Shown here piece by piece: positions 25,713 through 35,296 of a DNA stretch of 60,607 nt (position 1 is the stretch's first letter; the number at the start of each line of letters is the position of its first letter). This DNA comes from an uncultured Pelagibacteraceae bacterium. Its GTDB lineage: Bacteria > Pseudomonadota > Alphaproteobacteria > Pelagibacterales > Pelagibacteraceae. The position numbers and the translations under genes were made by a program. Location: NCBI GenBank assembly GCA_902555185.1, contig CACDSA010000005.1, positions 1-60,607 on the forward strand, written 5' to 3'. Below the pieces are notes generated by a model. It was not told the origin of the DNA and did no database searches. It saw only the letters and a program-made list of their open reading frames with translations.

Positions 25713-26705
25713 TTACAAATATTTGTTAACTAATTTTTCGAATAACATTATGTGTTCAGGATTATCGTTTAAGCAAGGTATTAAATCAAAATTTTTCCCT
25801 CCTGCTTTTAAAAAACTTTCTCTACCTTGAATATTTATTTCTTCTAAAGTTTCTACACAATCTGATGCGAAACCAGGGCAAACTACAAGCAAGTTTTTAA
25901 TTCCTTTACTAGGTAAACTCTCTAAAGTTTTATCTGTGTAAGGAGTAAGCCATTCTTGTGGTCCAAATCTTGACTGAAAAGTTGTTTGAATTTCTATTTT
26001 TTTAAAGCTCTCTTTAATTAATCTTGTAGTTTTTTGACAATAACAATGATATGGGTCGCCCTTTTCAAAATAAGACTTAGGTATTCCATGATATGATGAA
26101 ATAATTAGTTCTGGTTGCCAGGTAATTTCCTTAATTTTTTTTTCAATACTTTTTATAATTGCATCAATATATAACGGCTCACTCTCGTAATGAGGTATAA
26201 TTTGAAGGCTTGGTTGCCATCTCATTCGCATCAAAGACCTATAGACTTCATCGCAAACTGTTGCTGTGGTCGCTGCAGCATATTGTGGATATAACGGTAA
26301 TATTACAATTTTTTCACAGCCAGCTTCCTTTAATTGAATTAATTTGGAATTTATACTTGGATTTCCGTATCTCATTGCAAAATCTACAATAACATTTTGG
26401 TTTCCAATTTTTTGATTCAATAAACTCGCTTGACGTTTTGTGAAATACAGCAGAGGAGACTCATTGGTTTCTTTTCTCCATATTTGCTTATAAGCGTGCG
26501 CAGTTTTCGCTGGCCTAAATGTTAAAATAAATAAATTTAAAATTATTTGCCAGACAATTGGATTTATTTCTATAACTCTCCTATCAGATAAAAATTCTTT
26601 GAGATATTTTCTAATATCCCACCAACTAGTAGTATCTGGTGTGCCAAGATTAATAATAAGAACCCCGATTTTTCCATATTTTATCTCCGGGTGATTTTTA
26701 TCCAT
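25713..26705 (-). CDS. hemH: Ferrochelatase
   Basis: Inserts Fe2+ into protoporphyrin IX to make protohaem. It has 330 residues. GVLIINLGTPDTTSWWDIRKYLKEFLSDRRVI at the N terminus, LPLYPQYAAATTATVCDEVYR with the metal-site neighbourhood, the catalytic His in ISSYHGIPKSYFEKGDPYHCYC, and FQSRFGPQEWLTPYTDKTL are all typical. CPGFASDCVETLEEI near residue 277 closes the fold. The start overlaps the hemE stop by one base. Confidence 0.98.
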   Translation of the reverse strand: MDKNHPEIKYGKIGVLIINLGTPDTTSWWDIRKYLKEFLSDRRVIEINPIVWQIILNLFILTFRPAKTAHAYKQIWRKETNESPLLYFTKRQASLLNQKIGNQNVIVDFAMRYGNPSINSKLIQLKEAGCEKIVILPLYPQYAAATTATVCDEVYRSLMRMRWQPSLQIIPHYESEPLYIDAIIKSIEKKIKEITWQPELIISSYHGIPKSYFEKGDPYHCYCQKTTRLIKESFKKIEIQTTFQSRFGPQEWLTPYTDKTLESLPSKGIKNLLVVCPGFASDCVETLEEINIQGRESFLKAGGKNFDLIPCLNDNPEHIMLFEKLVNKYL

Positions 26706-27703
26706 TAATAGTTCCTATAAAAGTTAATTAGACTCAATACTTTATCAGGATCTGTATTAGGAAGTAACCCGTGTCCTAGATTAAAAATGTAAGGGATATC
26801 TTTAAAAGTTTGAATGTATTTCGTCGCTTTGTCATTAATTTCTTTATCAGTTTTGAATAATATTTTTGGATCCATTCCACCTTGCAATACTACTTTCTTC
26901 AAATTCTCCTTAGCCCACAATGGGTCTATCTCCGGATCTAAGTTTATCCCGTCTGGTCTAACTATATTATTAAACTCTTTATACTTTTCTTTAATCCCTT
27001 TAGGAAAACAAATATTAGGAATCTTTTCTTTTCTGCAAAACTCAACTATTTTTTCATTAGGAATAAAACAATAATCTTTAATACGGTTACTTGGAATTAA
27101 ACCTGCCCAAGAATCAAAAATTTGAACTACATCGGCACCAGCTTCAATTTGATTTTTAATATGTAGGCATAAATATTTTATTAATTCTTCTAGTACTTTA
27201 TTTAAATTTTTATTTTTTAGTACAGTTGAGTTTATTTCTTTATCATTTTTTTTTATACCAAACATATAAATTAGCAACGTCCAGGGTGCACCAATAAAAC
27301 AAATTAAAGATTTCTCTCTTCTTAGTTTTTTTCTTGTAATTTTTATTGCTTGATACACTGGTTTAAGCTTTTTTGAAAAACTACTTTCATCATTTTTAAA
27401 AAAAATATTAGGATCAAATTTACTTAATTTTGGTCCTTTGTCTTTCACAAACGATACATTTTGTCCTAATGCATATGGAACCATTAAAATATCTGAAAAA
27501 ATTATTGCTGAGTCTAAATCAAATCTTTTTATAGGTTGAAGTGAAATTTCAGAACTTAATTCACTGTTTAAACAAAGTTTTATAAAATTAGAATTTTTAT
27601 TCCTTATCTTTCGAAATTCTGGTAGATATCTTCCAGCTTGTCTCATAAACCAGATAGATTTACAAGATTTTCTGTTTATTAATATGTTTTTAAGATTACT
27701 CAT
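26705..27703 (-). CDS. hemE: Uroporphyrinogen decarboxylase
   Basis: Decarboxylates uroporphyrinogen III to coproporphyrinogen III. It has 332 residues. WFMRQAGRYLPEFRKIR near residue 18 is the signature substrate-binding motif, with FSDILMVPYALG, FIGAPWTLLIYM and VQIFDSWAGLI also present, and NLGHGLLPNTDPDKV at the C terminus. It is the gene immediately left of the largest intergenic gap; in Caulobacter and Rickettsia the replication origin is beside hemE. Confidence 0.98.
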   Translation of the reverse strand: MSNLKNILINRKSCKSIWFMRQAGRYLPEFRKIRNKNSNFIKLCLNSELSSEISLQPIKRFDLDSAIIFSDILMVPYALGQNVSFVKDKGPKLSKFDPNIFFKNDESSFSKKLKPVYQAIKITRKKLRREKSLICFIGAPWTLLIYMFGIKKNDKEINSTVLKNKNLNKVLEELIKYLCLHIKNQIEAGADVVQIFDSWAGLIPSNRIKDYCFIPNEKIVEFCRKEKIPNICFPKGIKEKYKEFNNIVRPDGINLDPEIDPLWAKENLKKVVLQGGMDPKILFKTDKEINDKATKYIQTFKDIPYIFNLGHGLLPNTDPDKVLSLINFYRNY

Positions 27704-27975
27704 ATAATATAAAAAGTTTTTTAAACTTTGTTTTGTTAATAGGGTATGTTTAAAGCATTAATAAACACTTATACACGGTTTATACATACTTAGTTGAATT
27801 GTTTTCTTATTAAAACCATCAATATGCTATCTTTATTAATCTTATAAACATTAGTAAAACAACATTATAAACATCGAATAAAATGTTTAAATGATGTTAA
27901 TTAATGTTAATTTTTTTTCTAAATTTAAAAAAAAGGTGAAAAAACATAGTTTACTAATTATTTATTAACAAATTT
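27704..27975. other. Candidate chromosomal replication origin (oriC)
   Basis: The longest non-coding stretch here (272 bases), very AT-rich, between divergent hemE and ppsR. DnaA-box-like 9-mers (consensus TTATNCACA), each one or two mismatches off: TTATACACG 27769-27777, TTATACATA 27780-27788, TTATAAACA 27842-27850 and 27865-27873, TTATTAACA 27962-27970. The stretch 27890-27935, with ATGTTAAT repeats and A/T runs, could be the unwinding element. Caulobacter and Rickettsia origins lie beside hemE, and parAB with parS-like sites is about 19 kb away. The same gap must also hold the promoters of both flanking genes. Confidence 0.65.
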
Positions 27976-28794
27976 ATGAACGAAAAATACAATGTATATC
28001 TTGTGTCTGATTCTACCGGTGAAACCCTAGATAGAATTTTTTTATCTTTAAAATCGCAATTTGCAAATTTCGAGTATGAGAAAAAAGAATTTGCTTTTGT
28101 GAGAACTGAACAACAAATAGATAAAATTATTAAAGAATGTAACGGATTAAAAAATTCTTTAATTTTATATACTATTGTTGAAACAAAACTGGCAAAGTAT
28201 ATCTCAAACCAAAGTGAACGAAATAACGTACCCTGTTTTGGAATTTTGGGCAATTTGATATTAAGTTTTTCTAAACTCTTAAATCAGAAAGCAATTCATA
28301 AACCTAGCGCACAGCATGTCCTGGATGAAGATTATTATAAAAGAATAGAGGCTATTCAGTTTACTATGTCTCATGATGATGGAAAAAAAGTAGACGATAT
28401 TAATAATGCAGATGTAATTTTATTGGGTGTGAGCAGAACAAGCAAAACACCCACATCTATTTACCTTGCTAATCGTGGCTATAAAACTGTAAATATACCA
28501 CTGGTTCCGCACCAACAAACACCTCAAAGTTTAACTACTAATACAAGGGCTTGTATAATTGGTTTAGTCGCAGATCCTGATAGGCTTGCAGACATCAGAC
28601 GAAATAGGGTTGCAATAATGAACGAGCACAAATTAAAAGATTATACAGATCTAGAAGCAATAAAAAAAGAAGTAAATGATTCTAAAGCTTTTTTTAAAAA
28701 AAATAATTGGCCTGTAATCGATGTTACTAGAAGATCTGTTGAAGAGACCGCAGCATCAATTTTAAAGATAATCGAAATAAAAAAAAATAAATGA
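27976..28794 (+). CDS. Pyruvate, phosphate dikinase regulatory protein (PpsR/PDRP family)
   Basis: Bifunctional ADP-dependent kinase and Pi-dependent pyrophosphorylase that controls PEP synthase or pyruvate phosphate dikinase (DUF299 family). It has 272 residues. VYLVSDSTGETLDRIF opens the protein; the atypical P-loop GVSRTSKTPTSIYLANRG is near residue 155, and NIPLVPHQQTP and ADPDRLADIRRNR follow. The first gene right of the putative origin, in a tight run ppsR-maf-aroE-coaE-dnaQ with four-base overlaps. Confidence 0.93.
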   Translation: MNEKYNVYLVSDSTGETLDRIFLSLKSQFANFEYEKKEFAFVRTEQQIDKIIKECNGLKNSLILYTIVETKLAKYISNQSERNNVPCFGILGNLILSFSKLLNQKAIHKPSAQHVLDEDYYKRIEAIQFTMSHDDGKKVDDINNADVILLGVSRTSKTPTSIYLANRGYKTVNIPLVPHQQTPQSLTTNTRACIIGLVADPDRLADIRRNRVAIMNEHKLKDYTDLEAIKKEVNDSKAFFKKNNWPVIDVTRRSVEETAASILKIIEIKKNK

Positions 28795-29375
28795 GAATAA
28801 TTTTAGCATCAAAAAGTGGAGTTAGAAAAAAAATACTAAATGATCACAATATGGATTGTGAAGTCATAGTTTCTAATGTTGATGAGGATGAAGTTAAAAA
28901 TTCTCTTCTTGCTGAGGGTGCCGACCCATTGATAATTTCAAAAAACCTTGCAGAAATTAAATCAATTAAAGTTAGTACTAATCATCCGAATAAGCTTGTT
29001 TTAGGAGCGGATAGTGTTATTTCATTAAATAACAAATTGATAAATAAACCTAGGTCTAGAGATGAAGCTTTAAAAATCTTAAAGAAGCTAAATAACACTA
29101 AACACGAATTAATAAGCTCTGTTTGTATTTCAAAGAACGGCGCTATGATTTGGAACCATACAGACACATCAGAACTAAAAATGAAAAATTTTCAAGACAA
29201 AGAGCTAATTGAATATTTAAACAAGATTAAGACAGAAACTTTATTGGCTTATGGAGTTTACCAAGTTGAAGCTGAAGGTTCGCAATTATTCGAATATATT
29301 AAAGGAGATCATAATTCTATTATGGGGTTACCTATAAATGATATAATAAATTTTATAAACAAATATAATAAATGA
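28791..29375 (+). CDS. maf: Maf family nucleotide pyrophosphatase
   Basis: House-cleaning nucleoside triphosphate pyrophosphatase that hydrolyses non-canonical or modified NTPs. It has 194 residues. ILASKSGVRKKIL opens it, LGADSVISLNNKLINKPRSRDEA contains the catalytic Asp and metal-binding residues, and YGVYQVEAEGSQLFEYIKGDHNSIMGLPI is the conserved C-terminal block. Start and stop overlap ppsR and aroE by four bases each. The precise subclass (dTTP/UTP or other) cannot be settled by eye. Confidence 0.93.
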   Translation: MRIILASKSGVRKKILNDHNMDCEVIVSNVDEDEVKNSLLAEGADPLIISKNLAEIKSIKVSTNHPNKLVLGADSVISLNNKLINKPRSRDEALKILKKLNNTKHELISSVCISKNGAMIWNHTDTSELKMKNFQDKELIEYLNKIKTETLLAYGVYQVEAEGSQLFEYIKGDHNSIMGLPINDIINFINKYNK

Positions 29376-30193
29376 CAAAAAATTTTGGCATAATTGGCAA
29401 TCCTATTAATCACTCTCTGTCGCCAGAACTTCACAATTATTGGTTTAAAAAATATAAAATTGATGCAAATTATTCAATTTTAAACATCAAAGAGCAAGAC
29501 CTACCTGACATAATTTTAGAAATCAAAAGTAAAAAATTAAGTGGTATCAATGTTACTTTGCCATTTAAGCAAAAAATTGTACCTCATCTTGATGTTTTGA
29601 TAAATGATGCTGAAATAACTAGTTCCGTTAATACAATTTTCCTGAATAAGGATAATTTAGTCATAGGAGAAAATACAGATGTTTACGGTCTACAGGCTGC
29701 GTATCTAAAAGAAGTCGCTAATATTGCAGGAAAAAAAGCGTTGGTCATTGGTGCAGGTGGCGTTTCACCTTCAGTAATTTTATCTCTACAAAAATCAGGA
29801 ATAAAAGAAATTTCAATAACAAATAGAACTATGGAGAAATGCATTTTTTTAAAAAAAAAATTTATAAATTTAAAACTTATAGAGTGGGAAAGTCTTTATA
29901 ACGAAATACAAAATTTTGATATTATTATAAATGCAACAAGCTTAGGTTTAAAAAATGGTCAGGATTTCAATTTTGAATTTGAAACTGTAAAACCAAACCT
30001 TATATATATAGATACAGTTTATAACCCTTTAGAAACAAAAACTTTAAAATACTTAAAAGAGAGAGATATAAAAGTTTTTAACGGCTTAAATATGTTTATT
30101 TACCAAGGTCAGAAAGCATTTTATTTATGGAATAAAGTTAACCCTGAAATCGATGAAAAATTAGTTCAAAATTTGCTCTCGAAATTAAAATGA
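29372..30193 (+). CDS. aroE: Shikimate dehydrogenase
   Basis: NADPH-dependent reduction of 3-dehydroshikimate in aromatic amino acid synthesis. It has 273 residues. GNPINHSLSPELHNYWF binds shikimate, GINVTLPFKQKI holds the catalytic lysine, ENTDVYG follows, and the nucleotide fold has ALVIGAGGVSPSVILSL and ITNRTMEK. FNGLNMFIYQGQKAFYLW is the C-terminal substrate helix. Overlaps of four bases on both sides indicate a coupled operon. Confidence 0.97.
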   Translation: MTKNFGIIGNPINHSLSPELHNYWFKKYKIDANYSILNIKEQDLPDIILEIKSKKLSGINVTLPFKQKIVPHLDVLINDAEITSSVNTIFLNKDNLVIGENTDVYGLQAAYLKEVANIAGKKALVIGAGGVSPSVILSLQKSGIKEISITNRTMEKCIFLKKKFINLKLIEWESLYNEIQNFDIIINATSLGLKNGQDFNFEFETVKPNLIYIDTVYNPLETKTLKYLKERDIKVFNGLNMFIYQGQKAFYLWNKVNPEIDEKLVQNLLSKLK

Positions 30194-30756
30194 AAAAAAT
30201 AGGGATAACAGGTTCAGTAGCTTCTGGTAAAACAACAGCAAGTAAGATTTTATCTTTAAATAAAGGCCCGTTATTTAGTGCCGACGCTTCTGTAAGAAAA
30301 ATTTATAAGACAAATAAATTTATAAATAAAATATCAGCTAAATTTAAGATCGAAAACAAAAGAAATATAAAAAAAATTTTGAAGAAAAGAATCACAGAAG
30401 ATCCATCATATATAAAAAAACTTGAAAAAATTATTCATCCTTATGTAAGAAAAGAAATGAAAATCTTTATCAAGAAGAACTATAAGAAAAAATTCATTTT
30501 TCTTGAAATACCACTCTTAATAGAAAGTAAGCTGATGAAATGGTTTGATGTAATTTTTTATATAAAAGCTAAAAAAAGTCTCAGATTAAAAAGATTTAGG
30601 TCAAAAGGCGGTAATAAAAAATTTTTTCATATTCTTAACAATAAACAGCTTAACGATGCTAAAAAAACTAAATTTTGTGATCACATAATTAGTAATGAGA
30701 AAAATTTAAAGTTTTTAAAAAAGAATTTGTTAGATATAATAAAATTATATGAGTGA
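30190..30756 (+). CDS. coaE: Dephospho-CoA kinase
   Basis: Last step of coenzyme A synthesis, phosphorylating the 3' hydroxyl of dephospho-CoA. It has 188 residues. The P-loop GSVASGKTTASK is at residues 8-19, SADASVRKIYK near 30 is the substrate-binding start, HPYVRKEM and FLEIPLLIESKLMKWFD near 100-120 are family signatures. It is rich in lysine, as expected from base composition. The end overlaps dnaQ by eight bases. Confidence 0.94.
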   Translation: MKKIGITGSVASGKTTASKILSLNKGPLFSADASVRKIYKTNKFINKISAKFKIENKRNIKKILKKRITEDPSYIKKLEKIIHPYVRKEMKIFIKKNYKKKFIFLEIPLLIESKLMKWFDVIFYIKAKKSLRLKRFRSKGGNKKFFHILNNKQLNDAKKTKFCDHIISNEKNLKFLKKNLLDIIKLYE

Positions 30757-31408
30757 GATTTTTTTGGATACAGAAACTACAGGATTGTCTTTTAAAGATG
30801 GTCATAAAATTGTTGAAATTGCCTGTATAGAAACAAACGATCTGATTGCTACAGGGAAAATCTTTCATAGACTTATTAATCCAAAAAGAGATATACCAGA
30901 GGAAGCCTTCAAAGTTCATGGTTTCTCTACAGAATTTTTAAAAGATAAAGAAACTTTTGATAAAATAGTTGAGGATTTTCTGAGCTTTATACAAGGTAAG
31001 AAATTAATAATTCACAACGCTCCGTTTGATTTAGGATTTCTTAATGGAGAATTAAAAAATTTAAACAAGAAACCTATAGATAAAGCACATGTAATAGACT
31101 CGTTGGAACTCGCAAGGAATAAATTTCCAGGCTCCTCTAACTCTTTAGATGCCTTGTGTAAAAAATTTAACATTGATTTGTCTAAGAGAACAAAACACAA
31201 TGCTTTGCTCGATTGTGAGTTATTAAGAGAAGTTTACATAAATCTTCTGGACGCAAAAGAACCTAAATTTAACTTATTAGCAGCGAACACTGGAAACCAA
31301 GTATTTAAGAGTGAAAGTTACAATAAAAAGATTATCAATATTTCTGAAGATGAAATTAAACTTCATAATGAATTCTTAAAAAAGGAACTAAAAAAAAATT
31401 ATCATTGA
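30749..31408 (+). CDS. dnaQ: DNA polymerase III epsilon subunit (proofreading exonuclease)
   Basis: 3'-5' proofreading exonuclease of the replicative polymerase. It has 219 residues. Exo I motif FLDTETTGLSF with Asp7/Glu9, Exo II IHNAPFDLGFLN near residue 90, and Exo III KHNALLDCELL with the catalytic His and Asp near 150. The C-terminal tail (from about residue 175) would contact the alpha subunit. Coupled to coaE by an eight-base overlap and ending seven bases inside the convergent secB. Confidence 0.95.
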   Translation: MSEIFLDTETTGLSFKDGHKIVEIACIETNDLIATGKIFHRLINPKRDIPEEAFKVHGFSTEFLKDKETFDKIVEDFLSFIQGKKLIIHNAPFDLGFLNGELKNLNKKPIDKAHVIDSLELARNKFPGSSNSLDALCKKFNIDLSKRTKHNALLDCELLREVYINLLDAKEPKFNLLAANTGNQVFKSESYNKKIINISEDEIKLHNEFLKKELKKNYH

Positions 31409-31821
31409 ATTTTTCTTTTTTCGTAAAGATCTTGGAAGTCAACATATCTATTTATCTTTATGTCTTTAAAACCAGAATTTTCAAAGAGACTAACAAATAT
31501 TCTCCTTATTTCTCCATAAACCTCAGTTGGTACATTTATTAGAATTATTTTTTCTAATTCATTTTTTTCAATTTTATCTTTGGTTATCTCAACAACAGTT
31601 GCAAAAACAATTCTTGTAGTTATTTTTTCTGGATCGCTTTTAATATTCGCTAGACTTAAAGAAATAAGCACTTCTATAATGTTTTGCTTAATCTGAGTAC
31701 TTTGGATGTCAATTTTTATTTTATAATTAGAAATATTTTTTGATAGTAAAAAAAAAGCATTGTCATTTGGTATATTGAAATTTAGATCTCTAATATACTT
31801 ACCTATAATTTTATAACTCAT
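31402..31821 (-). CDS. secB: Protein-export chaperone SecB
   Basis: Tetrameric cytosolic chaperone that holds preproteins unfolded for SecA. It has 139 residues, slightly short. GKYIRDLNFNIPND opens the protein; IDIQSTQI, FATVVEITKDKIEKNELEKIILINVPTEVYGEIRRI and SGFKDIKINRYVDFQDLYEKR are the standard SecB elements including the SecA-contacting surface. The start overlaps the fxsA stop by 11 bases. The dnaQ-secB-fxsA-Tim44 order is typical for Alphaproteobacteria near the origin. Confidence 0.93.
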   Translation of the reverse strand: MSYKIIGKYIRDLNFNIPNDNAFFLLSKNISNYKIKIDIQSTQIKQNIIEVLISLSLANIKSDPEKITTRIVFATVVEITKDKIEKNELEKIILINVPTEVYGEIRRIFVSLFENSGFKDIKINRYVDFQDLYEKRKIQ

Positions 31822-32230
31822 CTTTGTTTTTCTTTATAATTTCACCATCAATTGTTTTATTGTTTTTTACATTGTTTACGTTTTTTTTATTTCTGATAGT
31901 AATTTTAAAAATTATATTTCTGGTTAAAGGTATAAGAAGCAGAAACCCAAAAAAGTCCGTTAAAAATCCTGGCGTAATTAATAAAATAGCAGCTATAGCT
32001 ATTGATGCCCCCGCAATAATTTCATAAATCGGCGCTTTATTCTGGTATAAATTTTCAATTCCTGATTTCAAAGTTTGCATTCCTTGTATTCTTGCGAAAT
32101 AAATACCAACAATTGCAGTTAAAAATATTAGCATTATTGTGTTTAACGCGCCTATTTCGCCACCAATTTCGATAAGTAAGAAGATCTCTATTATTGGTAT
32201 ACCTAAAAATATCAAGAAAAATGTGTTCAT
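31811..32230 (-). CDS. fxsA: FxsA family membrane protein
   Basis: Inner membrane protein of the FxsA family (E. coli FxsA relieves F-plasmid exclusion of phage T7; the cellular role is unclear). It has 139 residues: three or four hydrophobic segments, with LFLIFLGIPIIEIFLLIEIGGEIGALNTI at the start and the family motif ILLITPGFLTDFFGFLLLIPLTR near residue 85. The C-terminal tail is hydrophilic and Asn/Lys-rich. It is upstream of secB with an 11-base overlap. Confidence 0.9.
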   Translation of the reverse strand: MNTFFLIFLGIPIIEIFLLIEIGGEIGALNTIMLIFLTAIVGIYFARIQGMQTLKSGIENLYQNKAPIYEIIAGASIAIAAILLITPGFLTDFFGFLLLIPLTRNIIFKITIRNKKNVNNVKNNKTIDGEIIKKNKDEL

Positions 32231-32274
32231 TTGTCTGATACAAAATTATATTATTCATGTATATTTATCAAATT

Positions 32275-32874
32275 ATGAGTAACAGTTTTGGCTATTTAGA
32301 TATAATTTTACTTGGAATGATCGCAGGATTTATAGTCCTACGACTTAGAAGTATATTGGGAAGAAAAACTGGCCACGAGTCCAAAGTTTATCCAAATTTT
32401 GCTGAGAAGAAATTTAGCATGCCGCAAAAAGATGTTGAATCAGTTAAGCAAAATTTAGATGTACTAGAAGGCAAAGAAAAAAAAGAGTTTTTAAAAGGCG
32501 CTGAGATTGCTTATGAAAGCATTTTAACCTCTTTTGCTAGCGGAGATCTCATTAAATTAAAATCTTTATTAGCACCAAACATGTTTTCTAATTTTTCTGA
32601 TGCAATAAAAGCTAGAAACAAAGATAATATTAAATCAGAATTCACTTTTATTGGTGTCAAAGAGTCTTCTGTAGAAAAATATGATAAAATAAAAGATAAC
32701 TTATTTGCTACAGTTAGATTTGTTGCTGAAGTAATTTCCGTAAAAAAAGATAAAGATAATAAAATTATCGAAGGAAACCCTGATAAAATTAAATTTGTAA
32801 CTGACAATTGGAAATTTACAAAAAATATTAATAATAAAAGTCCAAACTGGTATTTATCTGAAATTATCAGCTAG
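32275..32874 (+). CDS. Tim44/TimA family membrane-associated protein
   Basis: Bacterial homologue of the mitochondrial import motor component Tim44; in Caulobacter the TimA protein is membrane associated. 199 residues from the chosen ATG. A membrane helix (about residues 7-23, DIILLGMIAGFIVLRL) is followed by LGRKTGHE, then a Tim44-like domain (about 60-195) starting KKEFLKGAEIAYESILTSFASGDL and ending SPNWYLSEI. I prefer the ATG at 32275 because family members begin with a short MxxxFGYxD leader; an in-frame ATG at 32257 would add six residues. It ends one base into the Smr gene. Confidence 0.85.
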   Translation: MSNSFGYLDIILLGMIAGFIVLRLRSILGRKTGHESKVYPNFAEKKFSMPQKDVESVKQNLDVLEGKEKKEFLKGAEIAYESILTSFASGDLIKLKSLLAPNMFSNFSDAIKARNKDNIKSEFTFIGVKESSVEKYDKIKDNLFATVRFVAEVISVKKDKDNKIIEGNPDKIKFVTDNWKFTKNINNKSPNWYLSEIIS

Positions 32875-33290
32875 TGGTTAAAAAAAAGGATCTTTCTTTA
32901 GAGGATAAAAAGGCTTGGGAAGATTATATTAAAAATCCATCAGACCTGTACGATAAAGATGAAAGAAATCAAAATAAAAATAAAAAAGGAAGATTTAAAT
33001 TTGATCTTCATGGATTTACCTTAGATAGTGCGAACAAAAAGGTAAAAGAAATTTTGCATTTTTGTATTGATAATAAATATAAAGAATTATTATTAGTTAC
33101 CGGAAAGGGTATACACTCTACTATCAATAAGGACGCTTATATTTCAAAAGATTTTGGAAAATTAAAATTTTCTGTTCCGGAATTTATTAGATCTGATCTT
33201 GAATTAAATAAATTTATCATTTCTATAAATGAAGCTGATATTAAAGACGGCGGCAAGGGTGCAATTTTAATTAAGTTAAAAAACTTATAG
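32874..33290 (+). CDS. Smr domain-containing protein
   Basis: Small protein with a C-terminal Smr domain, a nuclease-like or nucleic-acid-binding fold first seen in MutS2. It has 138 residues and a GTG start that shares one base with the preceding stop. The N-terminal 40 residues are lysine-rich and disordered-looking; [22 protein letters not shown] and [11 protein letters not shown] match the Smr DLHG and TGKG motifs, and [10 protein letters not shown] ends it. The histidine after TGKG is typical. The end overlaps hslU by six bases. Confidence 0.9.
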   Translation: MVKKKDLSLEDKKAWEDYIKNPSDLYDKDERNQNKNKKGRFKFDLHGFTLDSANKKVKEILHFCIDNKYKELLLVTGKGIHSTINKDAYISKDFGKLKFSVPEFIRSDLELNKFIISINEADIKDGGKGAILIKLKNL

Positions 33291-34661
33291 TATAAACTTT
33301 GATAAATCTGTATCTTTAACTAAATTACCTAAATTTTCTTGAACGTATTTTTTATCTACTTTAATTGTTTGTCCAGCTTTATCTGTAGCATTAAAACTTA
33401 TATCGTCTAAAACTTTCTCAATTATAGTATGAAGTCTTCTAGCCCCAATATTTTCGATTGAAGAATTTACTTCCGCAGAAATCTTTGCAAGCATGTCAAT
33501 TCCATCTTCAGAAAATTCAAGGTTTACATCTTCAGTCTTTAATAGAGCTTTATATTGTTTGATCAAACTGTTATCTGGCTCTTTTAAGATTCTTTTAAAA
33601 TCATCCTCTTTAAGGGCATTTAATTCTACTCTTATAGGCAGTCTCCCTTGTAACTCTGGTAAGAGATCAGACGGTTTTGCTAATTGAAAGGCTCCTGAAG
33701 CGATAAAAAGAATATGATCAGTTTTTATGGGACCATGTTTAGTGCTTACAGTTGTGCCCTCAATCAGAGGTAACAAATCTCTTTGAACACCTTCTCTTGA
33801 AACGTCTCCACCGACTCTATCACTTCTTGCAGAAACTTTATCTATTTCGTCTAAAAACACAATTCCATTTTCTTCTGTTGCTTTCTTTGCTTCTTTAATA
33901 ATTTTATCCTCTTCAATCATTTTATCTGACTCTTGTGCTACTAAAATTCCATGAGACTCTTTAACAGTCATCTTTTTTTTCTTACCTTTTTTCCCACCCA
34001 TTGACTTACCTAATATATCTCCTAAATTAACCATTCCAACATTCCCTCCAGGCATCCCAGGTATCTCAAAACTTTGTAACCCAGATGAGTTATTTTGAAC
34101 TTCAATCTCTATTTCATTGTTATCTAAGTCGCCATCTCTTAATCTTTTTCTAAAACTTTCTCTTGTAGCAACACTTGCTTTATTACCGACTAAGGCATCT
34201 AAAACCTTTTCTTCTGCCTTCAATTCAGCTTTTGCTTTAACCTCTTTTCTTTTTCTTTCTCTTTCCATCGCTATAGCAATTTCAACCAAATCTCTTACGA
34301 TTTGTTCAACATCTCTACCTACGTATCCTACTTCAGTAAATCTTGTCGCTTCAACTTTTATAAAAGGTGCTTCAGCTAATCTCGAAAGTCTTCTTGATAT
34401 TTCAGTTTTACCTACTCCTGTTGGACCAATCATAAGTATATTTTTTGGTAATACTTCGTCTCTCATTTCATCAGTTAGAGCCTGCCTTCTCCACCTATTT
34501 CTTAATGCAACAGCAACAGCTTTTTTTGCCTCCTTTTGACCAATTACATACCTATCTAGCTCTGAAACTATTTCTCTTGGAGAAAGAGCGCTGACCTTTG
34601 AGCTATCAGTTTTAGATCCTTTAACAAGTTTTAAATTTGTTTCTTTTTTTGATTTTGACAT
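33285..34661 (-). CDS. hslU: HslU ATPase subunit of the HslUV protease
   Basis: AAA+ unfoldase that feeds substrates to HslV. It has 458 residues. [34 protein letters not shown] begins the ATPase, Walker A is GPTGVGKTE near residue 75, Walker [10 protein letters not shown] near 270, and the I domain (about 110-245) includes a Gly/Lys-rich insertion. [28 protein letters not shown] and [19 protein letters not shown] follow. The start overlaps the hslV stop by one base. Confidence 0.98.
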   Translation of the reverse strand: MSKSKKETNLKLVKGSKTDSSKVSALSPREIVSELDRYVIGQKEAKKAVAVALRNRWRRQALTDEMRDEVLPKNILMIGPTGVGKTEISRRLSRLAEAPFIKVEATRFTEVGYVGRDVEQIVRDLVEIAIAMERERKRKEVKAKAELKAEEKVLDALVGNKASVATRESFRKRLRDGDLDNNEIEIEVQNNSSGLQSFEIPGMPGGNVGMVNLGDILGKSMGGKKGKKKKMTVKESHGILVAQESDKMIEEDKIIKEAKKATEENGIVFLDEIDKVSARSDRVGGDVSREGVQRDLLPLIEGTTVSTKHGPIKTDHILFIASGAFQLAKPSDLLPELQGRLPIRVELNALKEDDFKRILKEPDNSLIKQYKALLKTEDVNLEFSEDGIDMLAKISAEVNSSIENIGARRLHTIIEKVLDDISFNATDKAGQTIKVDKKYVQENLGNLVKDTDLSKFIL

Positions 34662-35200
34662 TAAATTTTTTCCATCGTTACGTTATTGTTCGTGAATACA
34701 CAAATATCTGATGCAACCTTTAAAGCTTTTTTTGCTATCTCTTCAGCTTTCATGTCAGTTTCGATTAAAACTTTAGCAGCTGCAAGAGCATAGTTTCCTC
34801 CAGATCCAATTCCAATAATTCCATCTTCTGGTTCTAAAACATCACCAGTTCCAGAAATTATAAAGCTATGATTTTTATCTGCTACTGCCATTAATGCTTC
34901 TAATCTTCTTAAAAATTTATCACTTCTCCAATCTTTGGCTAGTTCCACAGCTGCTCTTTGTAAGTTGCCGGCATGCTTTTCTAATTTTGCTTCGAGTCTT
35001 TCAAATAAAGTTAGAGCGTCTGCAGTTGAGCCGGCAAATCCTGCGATTACTCCTCTGCTCTCAATTTTTCTAACCTTCTTGGCTTTGCTCTTTAAAACTG
35101 TATTACCAAGACTGACTTGACCGTCGCCTGCTACAATGGTCTCACCGCCCTTTCTAAGTAGGACAATTGTAGTACCGTGCCATTTTTCAGCTGTATTCAT
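34661..35200 (-). CDS. hslV: HslV peptidase subunit of the HslUV protease
   Basis: Proteasome-like N-terminal threonine peptidase. It has 179 residues. A nine-residue propeptide ends at Gly9 and exposes Thr10 in HGTTIVLL as the nucleophile. [38 protein letters not shown] and [16 protein letters not shown] are family blocks. It is the first gene of hslVU, divergent from hisB with a 96-base gap. In Alphaproteobacteria hslVU often sits beside the his genes, as here. Confidence 0.98.
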   Translation of the reverse strand: MNTAEKWHGTTIVLLRKGGETIVAGDGQVSLGNTVLKSKAKKVRKIESRGVIAGFAGSTADALTLFERLEAKLEKHAGNLQRAAVELAKDWRSDKFLRRLEALMAVADKNHSFIISGTGDVLEPEDGIIGIGSGGNYALAAAKVLIETDMKAEEIAKKALKVASDICVFTNNNVTMEKI

Positions 35201-35296
35201 GAAGTTATATGTGGAGATTATTTTGAGATCTTCAATAGTGATTTATTGATAAAATGACCATTTAAATATATATCAAAGGTAAATCAGGCATAGTTT

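Noticed and set aside
27897-27910. CtrA-type site (TTAA-N7-TTAA) in the putative origin
   Set aside because: The two TTAA half-sites are 6 bases apart instead of 7, and such tetramers are frequent in AT-rich DNA.
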